Source: Paraburkholderia tropica (GTDB taxonomy: Bacteria > Pseudomonadota > Gammaproteobacteria > Burkholderiales > Burkholderiaceae). From it: a DNA stretch of 64,000 bases. The notes under the pieces are model-generated. The model had not been told where the DNA came from, did no database searches, and saw only the letters and a list, made by a program, of their open reading frames with translations. The position numbers and the translations under genes were made by a program. Location of the stretch: contig NZ_FNZM01000002.1 in NCBI RefSeq assembly GCF_900109265.1, positions 434,001-498,000 of the forward strand, read 5' to 3'. Shown here piece after piece: positions 8,249-17,413 of the stretch; the stretch's first letter is position 1; every line of letters starts with the position of its first letter.

Positions 8249-9139
8249 ATGCGCGAACCCAATCTACTCATTCCGTCGTCGCCGTCGCCGCTTGCGAGCG
8301 CCGATGTGCAAACAAACGCACAGCCCGCCGCGCCGTTGACGCCGCCGGCCTCCGCGCTCGACGCCCGCTCGCTCGTTTCGACGCTTTCCACGCGCTCGCC
8401 CAACCCGCTTAACGCCACCAGCTCGCCCACGCCGCTGCGCGCCGCACGCGGCGGAGCGTCGCGCGCCGACCGCGTCTACGAGAGTTTGCGCGAGGACATC
8501 TTCGAGCTGCGCCTCTTGCCGGGCGTCTGGCTGACCGAGGCGGCCGTCGCGGCGCGCTTCGAAGTGTCGCGCACGCCCGCGCGCGAAGCGCTGCAGCGCC
8601 TGCAAGGCGACGGCCTGATGCGCGGCTACGTGCGCGGCGGCTGGGAAGTCGCGCCGATCGACTTCAGCCGCTTCGACGATCTTTACGAAATGCGCGAGCT
8701 GATCGAAACCTTCGCGATCCGCCGACTCTGCGAGCGCCACGCGCGCGGCGATCGCGCGGCGGTGCAGGCGCTCGACGCGCTGGGCGCGATCTGGCTCGTG
8801 CCGGAGGCGGCTCGGCTCACCGATGCACGCCGCGTGGCCGCGCTCGACGAGGCGTTTCATCTCGCGCTCGTCGACGCCGTGGGTAACGCCGAGCTTTCAG
8901 CGGCATTGCGGCGCGTGACCGACCGCATCCACGTGGTGCACCGGCTGGGCTTCGTGTACGGCGAGCGCGTCGGCGAAACGTATGCGGAGCATGCCGAACT
9001 GATTGGTGCGATTCGGGCGGGCGGCGTCGGGGTTGCCATCGAGCTGGCCGAACGCCACGTGCGCCGCTGCCGCGCCGAAATCTGCCGGCTCGGCGCCCAG
9101 CGTCTCGAACTCGCGCGCGGCGAGCCTGCGGGGGTGTGA
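8249..9139 (+). CDS. GntR-family (FCD/FadR-type) transcriptional regulator
   Basis: After a low-complexity N-terminus of about 65 residues comes a GntR winged-helix domain (about 70-135) with VYESLREDIFELRLLPG and a helix-turn-helix ending VSRTPAREALQRL. A helical FCD ligand-binding domain follows to residue 296. FCD regulators bind metal and small carboxylates. ATG 8249 was chosen as the start; the extreme N-terminus is poorly constrained, and a start closer to the winged helix cannot be excluded. It is flanked by the WecA-like and GT2 genes, but that does not prove it controls them. Confidence 0.85.
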   Translation: MREPNLLIPSSPSPLASADVQTNAQPAAPLTPPASALDARSLVSTLSTRSPNPLNATSSPTPLRAARGGASRADRVYESLREDIFELRLLPGVWLTEAAVAARFEVSRTPAREALQRLQGDGLMRGYVRGGWEVAPIDFSRFDDLYEMRELIETFAIRRLCERHARGDRAAVQALDALGAIWLVPEAARLTDARRVAALDEAFHLALVDAVGNAELSAALRRVTDRIHVVHRLGFVYGERVGETYAEHAELIGAIRAGGVGVAIELAERHVRRCRAEICRLGAQRLELARGEPAGV

Positions 9140-9311
9140 GCGAGGACGGCGGTGTCGGCCCGACGCCACGGTGCGGCGGGCGCGCCCGCCAGGCGTTCCG
9201 GGTCAACGGGGCCGCATGATAGTATGGCCGCCCGCGCCGCCCGGACTGGCCTCCCGGCGGTGCCAACCCCACTCGTCCCACTCGCCCGCCTGCACGGGCC
9301 GCCCATCGCCG

Positions 9312-10355
9312 ATGAACCTGGAAGACGAACGCACTGAGGCAGGTCCTGCCGTGTCCGCGAACGACGCCTCGCGCCCGCTGGTCTCGATGCTGCTCATCGC
9401 CTACAACCAGGCCGGTGTGATCGCCGATGCCGTCGCGGGCGCGCTCGCGCAACGCTATTCGCCGCTCGAAATCCTGATCTCCGACGACTGTTCGAGCGAC
9501 GGCACCTTCGCCGCCATCGAAGCCGCCGTGCGCGACTATCGCGGACCGCATCGCGTCGTGCTCAACCGCAACGAGAAAAACGCGGGCATCAGCGCGCATC
9601 TGTCCCAGCTCGCGGCGAAAAGCCAGGGCGACCTGCTGGTCGTGACGGCCGGCGACGACGTCTCGTCGCCCGAACGTTGCGAGCGTCTCGTCGCGTGCTG
9701 GAACGCGCATGGACGCAAGATCGACCTGATCGCGTCCGACCTCGAAGAATTCGAAGGCGCGAAGGGGCAGCAAGGCAAAGACGGCGAGGCGGGCCGCATC
9801 GCGCCGACCGACCTCGGCCAGTACCGCAATTTCGACGACTGGGCGCGCGAGCGTCCGTGGCTCGTGGGCGCGTCGCACGCGTGGTCGCGGCGGCTGTTCG
9901 AGCGCTTCGGGCCGATGCTGCCGGGCGCGATGGCCGAAGATCAGATCATGACGTTTCGCGCCGTGATGTCGGGCGGCGCGGTCAGCCTGCGCGAACCGCT
10001 CGTGCGTTACCGGCGCGGCGGCTTGTCGGGCAAGAAGCGGCTGCGCACGGTCGAGCAGTTCATCGCGCGCGTGAAGCAGACCAATGCGTTCGGCCTCGTG
10101 GAGTCGGCGCAATTCGAACGCGATGCCGATATCGCGGGTGTCGGCGACGCGATGCGCGCGCTGCTCGTGCCCAAGCTCGCGCGCGAGTGCTACGTGCGCG
10201 ATCTGTTCGCGGCGCGCGGTTTCGGCGAGCGCCTCATGCTCGCGCTGCGCAGGCCGCACATCAAACTCGGTTTTCGCATCCGCATGTTTCTGTACGCGGC
10301 GTGTCCGTCGGTGTATCGGCCATTCTTCGCGCTGCGCGCGCTCGTCAAACGTTAA
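9312..10355 (+). CDS. Family 2 glycosyltransferase (GT-A)
   Basis: This 347-residue protein has the GT2 core: VSMLLIAYNQAGVIADAV near residue 25, ISDDCSSDGT, NEKNAGIS, then TAGDDVSS carrying the nucleotide-metal DxD-like acidic pair. A GAMAEDQIMTFR segment fits the catalytic Asp region. A C-terminal amphipathic or hydrophobic stretch suggests membrane association. It likely adds a sugar in the nearby polysaccharide pathway; donor and acceptor are unknown. ATG 9312 is the first start that leaves the domain intact. Confidence 0.85.
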   Translation: MNLEDERTEAGPAVSANDASRPLVSMLLIAYNQAGVIADAVAGALAQRYSPLEILISDDCSSDGTFAAIEAAVRDYRGPHRVVLNRNEKNAGISAHLSQLAAKSQGDLLVVTAGDDVSSPERCERLVACWNAHGRKIDLIASDLEEFEGAKGQQGKDGEAGRIAPTDLGQYRNFDDWARERPWLVGASHAWSRRLFERFGPMLPGAMAEDQIMTFRAVMSGGAVSLREPLVRYRRGGLSGKKRLRTVEQFIARVKQTNAFGLVESAQFERDADIAGVGDAMRALLVPKLARECYVRDLFAARGFGERLMLALRRPHIKLGFRIRMFLYAACPSVYRPFFALRALVKR

Positions 10356-10423
10356 AGCCCACAGGCGGGTTTTATCAGGCTTTTCAGCACGGCCATTTAA
10401 TTCGTCATCCGAATGAATCGAAA

Positions 10424-11767
10424 TCAGGTGCCCGGCGTACCGGCGGGCGTGATTTCCAGCAGGATCGGGTGATCGGGCACGTCCACGCTGATCTGGCCTT
10501 CATTGCGATGCGTCGCGAGCGGCTCGGCGGACACCATCGGATCGTACACATCCACGCGGCGCGCGTTCGCGCCGAGACCCACCTGAACGGGCACCGGCGG
10601 GCTGACGAGCGGCGTGCCTTTCGCCCGATCCCAGATCGGCGTTTCGTTCCAGAGCGCGAGCACGAAGCGGCCGTCCTTTTTCTTCAGCAATAAGCTGTAC
10701 GCCGAAACCGGCATGCCGGAGAGCGTGTACGCGAGCGTGTCGCGCGCGGCCGCTCTGGTGCGATGCGGCGTGTTCGTGTTCAGAATCGTCGTCAGATTGC
10801 GGATGGTGTGCGCGACGACCTTCGGGCTGTTGTCATTGCGAAACATGCCGTAATGCATTTCGGCGTTCTTGTTTTGCGGATCGGGTTTCTGGTCGAGCAA
10901 CTCGTAGACGAAAAGCCGCTTCACGCCCGCCGCCGCCGCATCCATATAGCCGTTGAGCACGCCTTTGGCCTGGGTCGGTTCATCCACGCCCAGCATGTAC
11001 CAGCCCGATTGCGGCATCGAAAAATAGCCGAATTCGGTCACGACGACCGGCAACTCGAACTTCTTCACCGAGCCGAGGGCCGCCGGCAGCCAGTGGTCGC
11101 CGTTCGCGTTATAGCTCGGCTGTTCGCCGTTTTGCGGATAGACGTGGGTGTTCGAATAATCGGCGGAACTCGTGCGCGTGTCGACTCCCTTCGGGTCATA
11201 ACCTGTCACGTCGTACACACGCACGCCCGCGAGCGCGGGCGTGGTCTGCACGCGACTATAGATGTCGCGCTGCGAGGCGAGCCCGGCGGCGGCGCCCTTG
11301 AGCCCGTTGTAAGTCACCGGAAAGTTATCGATCTCGTTGAAGCCTTCGATGGCGGCAACGCTGCCGGGCACGGCGGTATTCAAGGCCACGGCCTGGGCGA
11401 TCGATTCGTCGATATTGGTGCGCACGAGAAAATTGAATTTGACGCCGCGACGCGCGAGGTACACATAGTTGTCGAAGGGCGGCGAGCCGTTCGGCACGAT
11501 GTCGCGCACGTGGCGAATGCCGAGCCAGTTGAGATCGTCGGCGATGTTGTGGACGTTCACGTAGGCGCCATCGGTGTAATTCACGTGCGTGTTGACCGCG
11601 AGCGAGTCGATGAAATCGCTGGCGGGCATCGCGCGCACCGCATCGGCGGCGTGTGCCGGCGTTGCGGCGAGACCCACTATCAGGCCGAAGACGGCGCAAG
11701 CGCCGATGATCGTATCGACGAGGCGCCCAGTCGCGTGCGGGCGGGCTGCGTTTATAGAGAGCTTCAC
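10424..11767 (-). CDS. Exported clan GH-A-like glycoside hydrolase
   Basis: Translation from GTG 11765-11767 with a GAGGAA ribosome-binding site gives 447 residues with a signal peptide (hydrophobic 15-35, cleavage after about residue 40, AHA|AD). The TIM-barrel signatures are IEGFNEIDN, where Asn-Glu145 is the likely acid/base, and LPVVVTEFGY, where Glu245 is the likely nucleophile, as in clan GH-A families such as GH5 and GH39. A C-terminal beta domain follows. Periplasmic glycosidases of this kind, such as PslG, often sit in exopolysaccharide loci and trim or edit the polymer. It is divergent from the wcaJ-like gene. The specificity is unknown. Confidence 0.78.
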   Translation of the reverse strand: MKLSINAARPHATGRLVDTIIGACAVFGLIVGLAATPAHAADAVRAMPASDFIDSLAVNTHVNYTDGAYVNVHNIADDLNWLGIRHVRDIVPNGSPPFDNYVYLARRGVKFNFLVRTNIDESIAQAVALNTAVPGSVAAIEGFNEIDNFPVTYNGLKGAAAGLASQRDIYSRVQTTPALAGVRVYDVTGYDPKGVDTRTSSADYSNTHVYPQNGEQPSYNANGDHWLPAALGSVKKFELPVVVTEFGYFSMPQSGWYMLGVDEPTQAKGVLNGYMDAAAAGVKRLFVYELLDQKPDPQNKNAEMHYGMFRNDNSPKVVAHTIRNLTTILNTNTPHRTRAAARDTLAYTLSGMPVSAYSLLLKKKDGRFVLALWNETPIWDRAKGTPLVSPPVPVQVGLGANARRVDVYDPMVSAEPLATHRNEGQISVDVPDHPILLEITPAGTPGT

Positions 11768-12323
11768 GGCAGGTTCCTCGCGTGGTGCGGTTTGCCGACA
11801 TTCTGCGGCGGAGTGAACGCGCGAGTGTGTGCGTAGGCGAACGCGGCGAGCGAATGGGGAAAACGAATGGGGAAAACGAATGCGGCATTCCGCAGAGGAA
11901 TCGCCTTGTGTGTCCCGCCGCACACATCACGGAAAAAATTGCGTCGCCAATAATACGGATTCCTATTAAATGGCGTAAATCGTCACGCGCGCGCTGCTAA
12001 GAGAAAACGCAGATCACACAAAAAAAAGAAGCCACGAAAAGACACGGCGAATGTGCGAGACCGTACATATCGCCTCGCCCGCGCATGGCGTGCTTCATGG
12101 TGTGCGTGCCTCGCCACGAAGCCGCCGCCACGAACACAAACCGTTGGTGGGATTGCGCACGGTTTGCCCGTTGTCCACACCGTAATGTGTCGCTGTGGCC
12201 TGTTGGGGCGGGCGAAGTACGAATCTGCATCCCCAGGCAAAGAGAGAGCGTGCGTTCGCTCTCCGAGGACGACCACGTCAGACCCAAAACGTCTGATGAA
12301 CACGACACGCACTGGGGTAGGAC
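11768..12323. other. Divergent regulatory region between the glycosidase and exopolysaccharide genes
   Basis: This 556-bp stretch holds no convincing gene. It contains 13-bp tandem repeats (CGAATGGGGAAAA, 11851-11885), an AT-rich patch (about 11930-11975, likely promoter-containing), and a leader with two hairpins: GAGAGCG/CGCTCTC (12244-12263) and TCAGAC/GTCTGA (12278-12296) just before the first exopolysaccharide gene. Confidence 0.6.
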
Positions 12324-13439
12324 ATGTCAGATCTAACGCAAGGGCCTCAGCTGACGCAAGGAACGCAGCTGACGCGAAGTTCGCTACTGACGCAACGCAC
12401 GGTCGACGTGGTGCTGATCGTGCTGGGCGCAGTGTGCGCCGTGCACCTGAACCTGAATTTCACGCAGGTCGGCGCGGCACATCATCCCGATCCGACGCTG
12501 GTGGCGTTTTGTGCGGCACTGGCGCTCTCGGTGTTTCCGGCTTGCGGCACTTACGGCTCGCGCGGCAGCCGCTCGATTTTCAGCGTCGCGGGACGCACGG
12601 CGCTCGCGTGGCTCGCCGTGCAGCTCTGCGGCCTCGTGCTGCTTTACGCGATTCATCACGATCATCTGCTGCAACTGCCGTGGTTCATCTACTGGACGCT
12701 GACGACCGGCATCTCGTTGATGGCCTCGCACACGCTGTTCTTTTCGGAATTCAGCGTGCTGCGTCTCACGCGCGCCTGGTGGCATCGCGAGCCGATCGAA
12801 GTGGAGATGGGTTCGGTGCGCGCCGCCGTGGTCGGCCACGCGCTCAAGCGCATGTTCGACATCGTCGCGGCGCTCAGCGCGCTGGTGCTGCTTTCGCCGG
12901 TGTTGTTCGTCGTGGCGCTGCTGGTCAAACGCGATGGCGGCGCGGCGTTCTATGGGCACACGCGGGTGGGCCGTCACGGCAAGCCGTTCCGTTGCCTGAA
13001 ATTCCGCTCAATGGTGGTGAATTCCGAGCAGGTGCTCAAGGACCTGCTCGCCCGCGATCCGGAAGCGCGGGCCGAATGGGAGCGCGAATTCAAGCTTAAA
13101 AACGATATCCGCGTGACGCGCATCGGCCGCTTCCTGCGCCATTCGAGTCTCGATGAACTGCCGCAACTCTGGAACGTGCTGCGCGGCGAAATGAGCTTCG
13201 TGGGCCCGCGCCCGATCATCGATCAGGAACTGGAGCGCTACGGCGACGCGCGCAAGTATTACCTGATGGCGACGCCGGGCATCACCGGACTGTGGCAGGT
13301 GAGCGGCCGCAACGATATCGATTACGCCACGCGCGTCTCGCTCGACGTGTTCTACGTGATGAACTGGACCTTCCGTCGCGACATCGGAATTCTGTTCAAG
13401 ACGTTTTTCGTCGTGATTCGCGGCAGCGGCGCGTACTGA
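12324..13439 (+). CDS. WcaJ/GumD-type undecaprenyl-phosphate hexose-1-P transferase, shortened
   Basis: The C-terminal 190 residues form a complete bacterial sugar transferase domain: HALKRMFDIVAALSALVLLSP helix, KFRSMVVNSE, RIGRFLRHSSLDELPQLWN, MSFVGPRP, and TPGITGLWQVSGRN. This type transfers a hexose-1-phosphate, usually glucose or galactose, to undecaprenyl phosphate and starts repeat-unit assembly. The N-terminus has about four transmembrane helices. At 371 residues it is shorter than typical WcaJ (about 460) and lacks most of the central CoA-binding-like domain. The N-terminus carries LTQ repeats encoded by tandem DNA. It heads the wza-wzc operon. Confidence 0.9.
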   Translation: MSDLTQGPQLTQGTQLTRSSLLTQRTVDVVLIVLGAVCAVHLNLNFTQVGAAHHPDPTLVAFCAALALSVFPACGTYGSRGSRSIFSVAGRTALAWLAVQLCGLVLLYAIHHDHLLQLPWFIYWTLTTGISLMASHTLFFSEFSVLRLTRAWWHREPIEVEMGSVRAAVVGHALKRMFDIVAALSALVLLSPVLFVVALLVKRDGGAAFYGHTRVGRHGKPFRCLKFRSMVVNSEQVLKDLLARDPEARAEWEREFKLKNDIRVTRIGRFLRHSSLDELPQLWNVLRGEMSFVGPRPIIDQELERYGDARKYYLMATPGITGLWQVSGRNDIDYATRVSLDVFYVMNWTFRRDIGILFKTFFVVIRGSGAY

Positions 13440-13578
13440 CGTACTGAGATTGCTTGAGTCGTTTTGTTTGAACACCGGATTCAGCAGGGGAAATGAGCGG
13501 CGCGTTTGCGCCGGGCGGACCAGGTATCTGCGTCACACGGAATGACGCGGAACATGGGCAACGGATGGGGGTAGGTCA

Positions 13579-14796
13579 ATGGAAACGAACGCGTATCAAT
13601 CGATTGGCGCGGGCGCGAAGCGCCGCGTCGGCTTGTGGGTCGTGTGCCTGGCGATGGCCGGGCTGGGCGGCTGCGCGCTCGCGCCGGGCATGACGTATGC
13701 CCCCGCGAAAGGCGGCGGCACGTCCGGCGAGGCGAACGCGGGCGCGACCGGCACAGGCGCGCCCGGCTCGAACGTGCCGGACAGCGTGGTGGCCAAGGGC
13801 TTCGCGGGCGCGCCCTCGGGCACGCTCGTCGAGATCACGCGCGACCTCGTGACGAAGGAAGCGGCGGCGCGCCCCACGGGCATTCCCACCGACGTGCAGA
13901 AGCTGTTCGCCAAGGCCGTGCCGTATGAAATCGGTCCTGGCGACATTCTCAGCATCGTGGTCTGGGACCACCCCGAACTGAACCTGCCGATGTCGGGCGG
14001 CGGCGGCGACGGCAGCGGCGCGAGTTCGGTGTCGTCGGGCTATACGGTCGATACCAACGGCTTCATCCAGTACGCCTATATCGGGCCGCTGAAAGTCGAA
14101 GGGCTCTCGGAAATGGGCGTGCGCGACGCGCTCGCCGACAAGCTTGCGAAATACGTGCGTCAGCCGCAGGTGACGGTGCGCATCCAGACCTATCGCAGCA
14201 AGCGCGTGTATCTGGACGGCGAGGTCAAAACGCCGGGCGTCGAAGTGCTCAACGACCGCCCGATGACCTTGCCCGAAGCGATCAACCGCGCGGGCGGCTT
14301 CACGAGCAACGCCGATCGCTCGCAGGTCGCGGTCACGCGCGGCGATACGACGGTGGTCGTCGATATGCCGGAGATGATCCGCAAGGGCTTCAACCCCGAC
14401 CGCATCATCCTGCGCGACGGCGATCTCGTGCGCGTCTTCGGGCAGGCCGACAGCAAGGTGTTCGTGGTGGGCGAAGTGGAGCGTCCGGGCGGCGTGATGT
14501 TCAACAACGGCCACATGTCGCTCAACGAAGCGCTCGGTAACGCGGGCGGCATCAGCCAGGCGTCGGGCGACGCTTCGCAGGTGTACGTCGTGCGCGGCCG
14601 CGATACTTCGCAGCCCACGGTATTCCATCTCGATGCGAGCAATGCGTCGGCGATGGCCACGGCCGATTCGTTCCAGCTCAAGCCCAACGATGTGGTGTTT
14701 GTCGATACGTCTTCTCTCGTCAAGTGGAGCCGTGTCATCAGCCTGATTTTGCCGACGACGCAGGCCGCGGCAGCAACCCGCGCGGTCGGCTACTGA
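13579..14796 (+). CDS. wza: Wza-family outer-membrane polysaccharide export lipoprotein
   Basis: This 405-residue protein has a signal with lipobox LGGC (Cys32), a Poly_export domain (about 110-200, EIGPGDILSIVVWDHPEL) and SLBB domains (about 205-370, VYLDGEVKTPG and VFVVGEVERPGG). The C-terminal region (KWSRVISLI) is the amphipathic helix that spans the outer membrane in Wza. It forms the export pore for the exopolysaccharide, working with the Wzc-like kinase 56 bp downstream. The ribosome-binding site GGGGGTAGG precedes the ATG. Confidence 0.92.
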   Translation: METNAYQSIGAGAKRRVGLWVVCLAMAGLGGCALAPGMTYAPAKGGGTSGEANAGATGTGAPGSNVPDSVVAKGFAGAPSGTLVEITRDLVTKEAAARPTGIPTDVQKLFAKAVPYEIGPGDILSIVVWDHPELNLPMSGGGGDGSGASSVSSGYTVDTNGFIQYAYIGPLKVEGLSEMGVRDALADKLAKYVRQPQVTVRIQTYRSKRVYLDGEVKTPGVEVLNDRPMTLPEAINRAGGFTSNADRSQVAVTRGDTTVVVDMPEMIRKGFNPDRIILRDGDLVRVFGQADSKVFVVGEVERPGGVMFNNGHMSLNEALGNAGGISQASGDASQVYVVRGRDTSQPTVFHLDASNASAMATADSFQLKPNDVVFVDTSSLVKWSRVISLILPTTQAAAATRAVGY

Positions 14797-14852
14797 TGTC
14801 CGCATGAACGCGAAGCGCGCCTTTCGGCGCCTTCGTCACGGAGAGGATAAAA

Positions 14853-17093
14853 ATGAATCAGCGCGAATATTTGCTTGAGGGGCCGGCCGACTCGATGATG
14901 CCGGTCGCGCCCGAAAGCGGACACATGGGCAATCTGCTCGATACGCTCTATGCCGGCCGCAAGACGATCCTGGTCGCGACCGTGCTGTGCACGCTCGTCG
15001 GCTGCGTGTATGCGCTGCTGGCGGCGCCGGTGTATGAATCGGACATGCTGATCCAGGTGGAGGAAAATCCGAACGCCGCGAAGTCGGCGCTCGCCGATCT
15101 GTCTTCGCAGTTCGCGATCAAGACCGAGGCCTCGGCGGAAATGGAAGTGCTGCGTTCGCGCATGGTCGTTTCGGCGGCCGTCAACGCGACCAAGCTCTAT
15201 ATTCATGCGTCGCCGCGCTATTTTCCGGTCGTGGGGCGCTGGGCCGCGCAGCATCTGAATCTCTCGAACTGGTCCGGCTGGGGCGGTTATGCGTGGGGCG
15301 ACGAAGCCATCGAGGTGTCGAGCTTCGAAGTGCCGGCGCGCCTGATGGGCCGCCCGTTCGTGCTGACGTATCAGGGCGAGGGCGCGTACACGCTCGCGTT
15401 CGGCGGCACCACGCTCGAAGGCAAGGTGGGCGAGACGCTGCACGCGCCGGTGGTGGGCGGCACGATCGACCTGCTCGTGAACCGCATCGACGGCGAGCCC
15501 GGCGTGGTGTTCAACCTCTCGCGCAGCTCCGAACTGAGTGCGATCCAGCAGTTGCAGTCGGCGCTGGCGATTTCGGAAAAGGGCAAGGAATCCGATGTGA
15601 TCGGCGTCGCGCTCGACGGCGGCGATCCAGTGCTGACCAGCACGATTCTCAACGCGATCGGCAACGAGTACATCCGCCAGAACGCGCAGCGCACCCAGGA
15701 AGAAGCGGAGAAGTCGATCGCCTTCCTCGACAAGCAATTGCCGCAACTGAAGGATCAGCTCGAAAAGGCCGAGAACGAATACAACACGTTCCGTTCCGAA
15801 CATGGCGCCGTGAATCTGGGCGCCGAAGCGACCTCGCTGCTGGCGAGTTCGGCGCAGGCGCAGCAACATCTCGCTGACCTGCGTGGGCAACGCGCGCTGT
15901 TGCTCGCGCGTTTCACCGACGACAACCCGGCCGTGATTGCAATCAACGGTCAATTGTCGGAAGCCGAAAAGGCGATGAGCGAACTCGCGGGACAGACGCG
16001 CGCCTTGCCGCCGCTCGAACAGCATCTCGTGCGCCTGCAACGCGAAGTCACCGTCGATACGAACATCTACACGAACCTGCTGAACAACCGTGAGCAGATG
16101 CGTCTGCTCAAGGCCGGGCGCGTGTCGAACGTGCGCATGATCGACGCGGCCGTGCCGCCGGAAGGGCCGATTCGTCCCAAGCGCGCGGTGCTGGTGATTG
16201 CCGCGTTCTTCACGGGGCTGTTCGTTGGCGCGGCGATCGTGCTGGTGCGTCATCGTCTCAAGCGCGGCGTGTCGCTCGTCGACGAGATCGAAGTGGGAAC
16301 CGGCCTTGCCGTGTTCGCTGCCGTGCCGCGGAGCCGTCTGCAACATACGCTCACGCGCCGCGTGCCGAACGGCACGCCCGGCACGAACACGGTGCTCGCG
16401 CATACGGCGGCCTTCGACGCCGCGGTCGAAAGCCTGCGCAGCTTCCGCAGCGCGCTCGAATATTCGCTGGCGAATGCGTCGAATCATGTCGTGCTGCTCG
16501 CGGGGCCGACGCCGATGGTGGGCAAATCGTTCGTCTCGGTGAATCTCGCCGCAGTGTCCGGCGCATCGGGCAAGCGCGTGTTGCTGATCGACGCCGACCT
16601 GCGGCGCGGCTCGCTGAATCTGCACACGGGCGTGCCGAGCAGCCCGGGTCTGACCGATGTGGTCGATTATCTGCAGGACTATGACCAGGTCGTGCATCGT
16701 CAGGTGATGCCGGGCGTGGACTTCGTGGCCACGGGCGGTTATGTGACCAACGCGAGCGAACTGTTGCGTCAGGACAGCTTCAAGGATTTCGTGGATTGGG
16801 CCAACGAGACCTACGACCTCGTGCTGATCGACGCGCCGCCGGTGCTGCCGGTCGCGGACGCCGGCATCATCGGACAGCTTGCGGGCACGGTGTTCGTGAT
16901 CGCGCGTCAGGGCACGACGAGCGTGGCGGAACTGCGCGAGTCGGTGCGCCGTTTCGAACAGGTCGGTGTGCCGATTCGCGGCGTGATCTTCAACGATATG
17001 ACCTCGCGTCCAGGCCGTTACGGCGATGCGTATGCCGCTTACGGTTATTCGAGCCACGGTTTCGCGAAAGACGCGGGCATGGCGCAGCGCTGA
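14853..17093 (+). CDS. wzc: Wzc-family polysaccharide co-polymerase / BY-tyrosine kinase
   Basis: This 746-residue protein has a Wzz domain bounded by transmembrane helices near residues 33-55 and 448-468, with a periplasmic coiled coil between. The cytoplasmic BY-kinase domain has Walker A (GPTPMVGKS, about 550), Walker A' (LLIDADLRRG, about 572) and Walker B (VLIDAPP). A Tyr-rich tail (about 722-736) is the autophosphorylation cluster. It controls chain length and couples polymerisation to export with Wza. GGAGAGG precedes the ATG. Confidence 0.93.
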   Translation: MNQREYLLEGPADSMMPVAPESGHMGNLLDTLYAGRKTILVATVLCTLVGCVYALLAAPVYESDMLIQVEENPNAAKSALADLSSQFAIKTEASAEMEVLRSRMVVSAAVNATKLYIHASPRYFPVVGRWAAQHLNLSNWSGWGGYAWGDEAIEVSSFEVPARLMGRPFVLTYQGEGAYTLAFGGTTLEGKVGETLHAPVVGGTIDLLVNRIDGEPGVVFNLSRSSELSAIQQLQSALAISEKGKESDVIGVALDGGDPVLTSTILNAIGNEYIRQNAQRTQEEAEKSIAFLDKQLPQLKDQLEKAENEYNTFRSEHGAVNLGAEATSLLASSAQAQQHLADLRGQRALLLARFTDDNPAVIAINGQLSEAEKAMSELAGQTRALPPLEQHLVRLQREVTVDTNIYTNLLNNREQMRLLKAGRVSNVRMIDAAVPPEGPIRPKRAVLVIAAFFTGLFVGAAIVLVRHRLKRGVSLVDEIEVGTGLAVFAAVPRSRLQHTLTRRVPNGTPGTNTVLAHTAAFDAAVESLRSFRSALEYSLANASNHVVLLAGPTPMVGKSFVSVNLAAVSGASGKRVLLIDADLRRGSLNLHTGVPSSPGLTDVVDYLQDYDQVVHRQVMPGVDFVATGGYVTNASELLRQDSFKDFVDWANETYDLVLIDAPPVLPVADAGIIGQLAGTVFVIARQGTTSVAELRESVRRFEQVGVPIRGVIFNDMTSRPGRYGDAYAAYGYSSHGFAKDAGMAQR

Positions 17094-17114
17094 ATTCCAC
17101 GAAAGCGTTAAACA

Positions 17115-17152
17115 GGAAGCCCACCACGGTGAACCCGTGGTGGGCTTCTTCC
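17115..17152 (+). terminator. Rho-independent terminator after wzc
   Basis: GAAGCCCACCACGG and its exact inverse flank a short loop, followed by TTCTTCC. It closes the three-gene operon 22 bp after the wzc stop. Confidence 0.8.
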
Positions 17153-17350
17153 ATTCTGCGGATGAATGCGGACGAGCGCGGGTGAATGGCGACAAAGAAG
17201 CAATTGCCAAGGCCTAGTTCCGGTTCGCACATCCGCGCGCGCGAACAGGAATGCAAGCCGTGATGAACATCCTGAACCGCGCGATACACGCATGAAAAGC
17301 CGCTCGACGCAGTGACTTTAATCGTCGCCGATACGCGGAAGCCGGACGCA
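17153..17350. other. Short gene-free spacer between the two terminators
   Basis: Together with its two flanking terminators this is the 320-bp gap between wzc and the convergent acyltransferase. I see no gene or other signal in it. Confidence 0.6.
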
Positions 17351-17385
17351 AAAAAGCCCGACGTAAGACCGTCGGGCTTTCATTT
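17351..17385 (-). terminator. Rho-independent terminator of the minus-strand acyltransferase gene
   Basis: AAAGCCCGAC (17353-17362) pairs with GTCGGGCTTT (17371-17380). Read on the minus strand it ends in a run of six T, the correct orientation for the gene ending at 17414. Confidence 0.85.
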
Positions 17386-17413
17386 TCAGACGTTTTAAAT
17401 TCCGCTTGAAACC

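Noticed and set aside
14790..17210. An 806-codon minus-strand frame
   Set aside because: It is antisense to wzc, which has clear kinase and Wzz motifs; the antisense translation has no recognisable domain.
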